Shown here piece after piece: positions 62,168 through 64,000 of a stretch of 64,000 nucleotides of DNA. The notes under the pieces are model-generated. The model searched no databases. It was not told the origin of the DNA and saw nothing but the letters and a program-made list of their open reading frames with translations. Position numbers and translations under genes: made by a program. The stretch lies in contig CAKVDZ010000002.1 of assembly GCA_934728585.1 (NCBI GenBank), forward strand, positions 158,419 through 222,418, written 5' to 3'. Each line of letters opens with the position of its first letter. The first letter of the stretch is position 1. This stretch comes from an uncultured Candidatus Melainabacteria bacterium. GTDB taxonomy: Bacteria; Cyanobacteriota; Vampirovibrionia; Gastranaerophilales; Gastranaerophilaceae.

Positions 62168-63148
62168 CTACTTACAAGATGTATTTGTTGTCCAGTCAAG
62201 TGTTGTACCGTTTGGACATTTCCCTTGGCTATCTGTTTTCAAGTAATCCATATTACCATTTTGTATAATCCAACAAGTTGCATTGAAATATCCTCCAGAG
62301 GACATCAACATTGATTTATCACAACCATCTGGAATAACACCATCATTAGTTAATAAAAACCAAAAAGCATCAAATCCAGAATTATTTTTACCTTTATTTA
62401 TACCGTCTATATCAACAAAAATAAGACCATTATCATCAGGCACACCACCATAAAAACCTATTCCTGTACCATCTGCAGTTATTATTGAATATGTCTCTAC
62501 AAGTGGTTTAAGGCAAGTATTATTATTTTCGTTAACATATCCACAATCTTTTGATACCTTCATAAATTCAGTTAGACGTTGTCCTTTGCGAGTTGCTCTT
62601 TCTTCATCTGTACTTAACCCATTAAGCCATGTTTCATACGGTCCATAAACCGCAGTTGCTCGACCAAATGCATCTTCAAGGTTTGAATATATTTTTTTAA
62701 CTTTTGCAATTTTTTCTCTATCGCCTGTGGATTGGTTTAAGTTTGGAATAGTCAACGCCGCAACCACCCCAATAATGCCCATTACAACAAGCGTTTCAGC
62801 AAGAGTAAAAGCGATAGCTTTTACTAGTGAGTTGTGAGCGGATTTTGCGTAGGGCGCCGTGTGAGCAAAGCGAACCCAGCCCGAAGTAGCGAGGACATTG
62901 CGAATGACAACGCTAGTGAAATGAGCAACTTGTCCGAGTGAAGCAATAATCCAAGACAGTGGTGAGTCGACTTTATTATCATTTGCTTGCTTATTATTTG
63001 TCAATTCACTATTCACAAGCGACAATTCACAACATTTCTTTTTTATACTCTCAAAAAATCTTTTTACTAAATTGTGTAAAGAGGCGTTACTATTAGGTTT
63101 ACTCACCCACCCCGAAGGTCTAAAGCTAGTATTCATAACATTTCTCAT
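62168..63148 (-). CDS. Type IV pilin/pseudopilin-like protein with a repeat-derived leader extension
   Basis: The 326-residue paralogue of 28390-29370 is nearly identical across the leader, FTLAE helix and tail (CPNGTTLDWTTNTSCK), and diverged in the middle. The prepilin site lies at about residue 112. The leader includes the 138-base repeat (WIIASLGQVAHFTS, then VIRNVLATSGWVRF). AAAGGAGAATAGT precedes ATG. The two genes are about 34 kb apart, so this is a dispersed duplication with gene-conversion-like identity at the ends. Confidence 0.82.
   Translation of the reverse strand: MRNVMNTSFRPSGWVSKPNSNASLHNLVKRFFESIKKKCCELSLVNSELTNNKQANDNKVDSPLSWIIASLGQVAHFTSVVIRNVLATSGWVRFAHTAPYAKSAHNSLVKAIAFTLAETLVVMGIIGVVAALTIPNLNQSTGDREKIAKVKKIYSNLEDAFGRATAVYGPYETWLNGLSTDEERATRKGQRLTEFMKVSKDCGYVNENNNTCLKPLVETYSIITADGTGIGFYGGVPDDNGLIFVDIDGINKGKNNSGFDAFWFLLTNDGVIPDGCDKSMLMSSGGYFNATCWIIQNGNMDYLKTDSQGKCPNGTTLDWTTNTSCK
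62823..62960 (-). repeat. 138-bp repeat inserted in a prepilin leader, copy 2
   Basis: Base-for-base copy of 29048-29185, in the same reading frame of a paralogous gene. Confidence 0.9.
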
Positions 63149-63300
63149 ACTATTCTCCTTTTTTTACCAGTATATACTATTTACTTACGTTTTTCAAGTC
63201 GTTTAAAAAAAAGTTTATATTTTAATAAACAGTAAACAATGAAAGAAAAATTCAAGAAAGCGGATTTTCCATATATACACAGTCTGGAACGCGAACAGAA

Positions 63301-63427
63301 CTCGGAATTACCGTTACACGCGAGCGAGTAAGACCAGATCAATTTGAAAAGCCATTGGTTTAAAATAAATAACTAAAAAGCCCTAAATGATTAACTCATT
63401 CAAGGCTTTGAAAATTAGATGCTGGCA
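63301..63427 (-). repeat. Tandem copy of the 5S rRNA 3' flank, distal copy
   Basis: This 127-base stretch repeats 63488-63614 at an exact 187-base offset, with few changes. It contains a second copy of the 5S terminator and the last 7 bases of the 5S gene (GCTGGCA). The region 63149-63607 holds no gene. Confidence 0.8.
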
Positions 63428-63522
63428 GCGCGAGCGAGCTGAGGCTGGAGAGCTTTTGATTGAGTGATAAAATCACGAAAATCAAAACTCGGAATTGCCG
63501 TTACACGCGAGCGAGTAAGACC
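63428..63522 (+). repeat. Structured dispersed repeat, copy near 5S rRNA
   Basis: Matches 1045-1137. CTGAGGCTGGAGAG is followed by a hairpin (TTTTGATT ... AATCAAAA) and AATTGCCGTTACACGCGAG. Confidence 0.65.
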
Positions 63523-63557
63523 AGATCAATTTGAAAAGCCATTGATTTAAAATAAAT

Positions 63558-63597
63558 AACTAAAAAGCCTTAAATGATTAACTCATTCAAGGCTTTG
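63558..63597 (-). terminator. Terminator of the rRNA operon
   Basis: AAAGCCTTAAATGA / TCATTCAAGGCTTT (one mismatch), with a T run on the minus strand just after the 5S gene. Confidence 0.75.
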
Positions 63598-63607
63598 AAA
63601 ATTAGAT

Positions 63608-63722
63608 GCTGGCATCGGGTTATCTTTCCAGGCGGTGGCCCGCCAAGTATTTTCACTGAAATGAGTCTTTACGACCGTGTTCGGGATGGGAACGGGTGGT
63701 TTCCTCACTCTTGGACACCAGC
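63608..63722 (-). rRNA. 5S ribosomal RNA
   Basis: On the minus strand the sequence runs from GCTGGTGTCC to GATGCCAGC, which pair as helix I. Inside are the conserved CACCCGTTCCCATCCCGAAC loop and GGGCCACCGCC. The length is about 115 bases, at the expected distance after 23S. Confidence 0.93.
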
Positions 63723-63821
63723 GAATTCTTGTAAATACGCTGTGCGTTGAAAGCTGCATAAAGATTAAAAGCGATTTAGCGCAATTCATCTAACTTGTAG
63801 GTTGAACCTACATTTTAGGAA

Positions 63822-64000
63822 AAGCCCTCGTCCGATTAGTATCAGTCGACTGAATATGTTGCCATACTTACATCTCTGACCTATCAACCACGTGATCTTC
63901 GTGGGGACTTACTGACTTATGTCATGAGAGATCTCATCTTACGGTGGGCTTCGTACTTATATGCTTTCAGCACTTATCCGCTTGGAACACAGCTACTGGG
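63822..64000 (-). rRNA. 23S ribosomal RNA, 3' end (partial)
   Basis: The minus strand ends TACTAATCGGACGAGGGCTT, the standard 3' end of 23S. Further in lies AAGCGGATAAGTGCTGAAAGC. The rest is outside the window. A short hairpin, TGTAGGTT-G-AACCTACA, lies in the spacer to 5S (about 63796-63812). Confidence 0.95.

Noticed and set aside
63583..63789. 68-residue open frame across the 5S rRNA region
   Set aside because: It is a frame within 5S rRNA and its flanks, without coding character.

Overview
The window looks like chromosomal DNA from an AT-rich, Gram-negative, anaerobic bacterium. It carries lipid A genes (lpxD, lpxC, fabZ, lpxA, plus an rfaE2-type heptose enzyme), flagellar basal-body genes (fliF, fliG, fliH, fliI), an anaerobic oxidative-stress protein (reverse rubrerythrin), ferrous iron uptake (a FeoA-FeoB fusion) and a Na+-pumping oxaloacetate decarboxylase next to ATP-type PEP carboxykinase. 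Five pseudopilin-like genes share a very conserved FTLAE / IPNL N-terminus. This combination resembles the gut non-photosynthetic cyanobacterial relatives (Gastranaerophilales, 'Melainabacteria'). That placement is my inference and no search was run.

Layout. 1-769: 5' part of dnaB, minus strand. 890-964: tRNA-Gly. 1274-6692: rubrerythrin, a membrane EAL protein and FeoAB. 6779-9295: a deoxy-amino-sugar and glycosyltransferase operon. 9375-14412: an unknown protein, then a WYL regulator followed by a UvrD helicase with a PD-(D/E)XK nuclease. 14413-21700: an accessory island. 21701-28307: tRNA-Leu, RNase HIII, dapB, asd and the lipid A cluster. 28390-36727: a pseudopilin, a YkoT/YkoS-like glycosyltransferase pair, dnaE and another pseudopilin. 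37003-42637: a QueD-like protein, pckA and oadB-oadA-oadG. 42752-49646: a putative secreted metalloprotease, a CtpA-like protease and fliI-fliH-fliG-fliF. 49984-56652: glgC, a thioredoxin-like protein, two 5'-nucleotidase paralogues and a pseudopilin. 56806-61419: a half-transketolase, ftsE, ftsX and two signalling proteins. 61423-63148: two pseudopilins. 63608-64000: 5S rRNA and the 3' end of 23S rRNA, minus strand.

The most unusual part is 15497-21266. It holds a duplicated and rearranged module in which an XRE-type regulator gene and an effector gene diverge from a shared palindromic operator. At the 3' end of each effector sits a convergent gene for a small secreted or membrane protein. 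The effectors are modular. One has a phage MuF-type Cys motif fused through a low-complexity linker to an M23 peptidase. One is split by a one-base frameshift and carries a DGTKVKAHYRSKNG-type motif and a toxin-like C-terminus. The third is an orphan M23 cassette without a proper start. The linker DNA is almost identical between copies, while the M23 domains and their partner proteins have diverged together. This is the pattern expected of a polymorphic toxin-immunity locus with an orphan cassette, here with immunity genes facing the toxin gene. The functional reading is inference.

Other notable points are repeat DNA inserted in frame into prepilin leader regions, a pentanucleotide repeat upstream of a pilin gene, several near-leaderless promoters, a candidate small RNA opposite the glgC start, and a structured repeat beside both stable-RNA loci.
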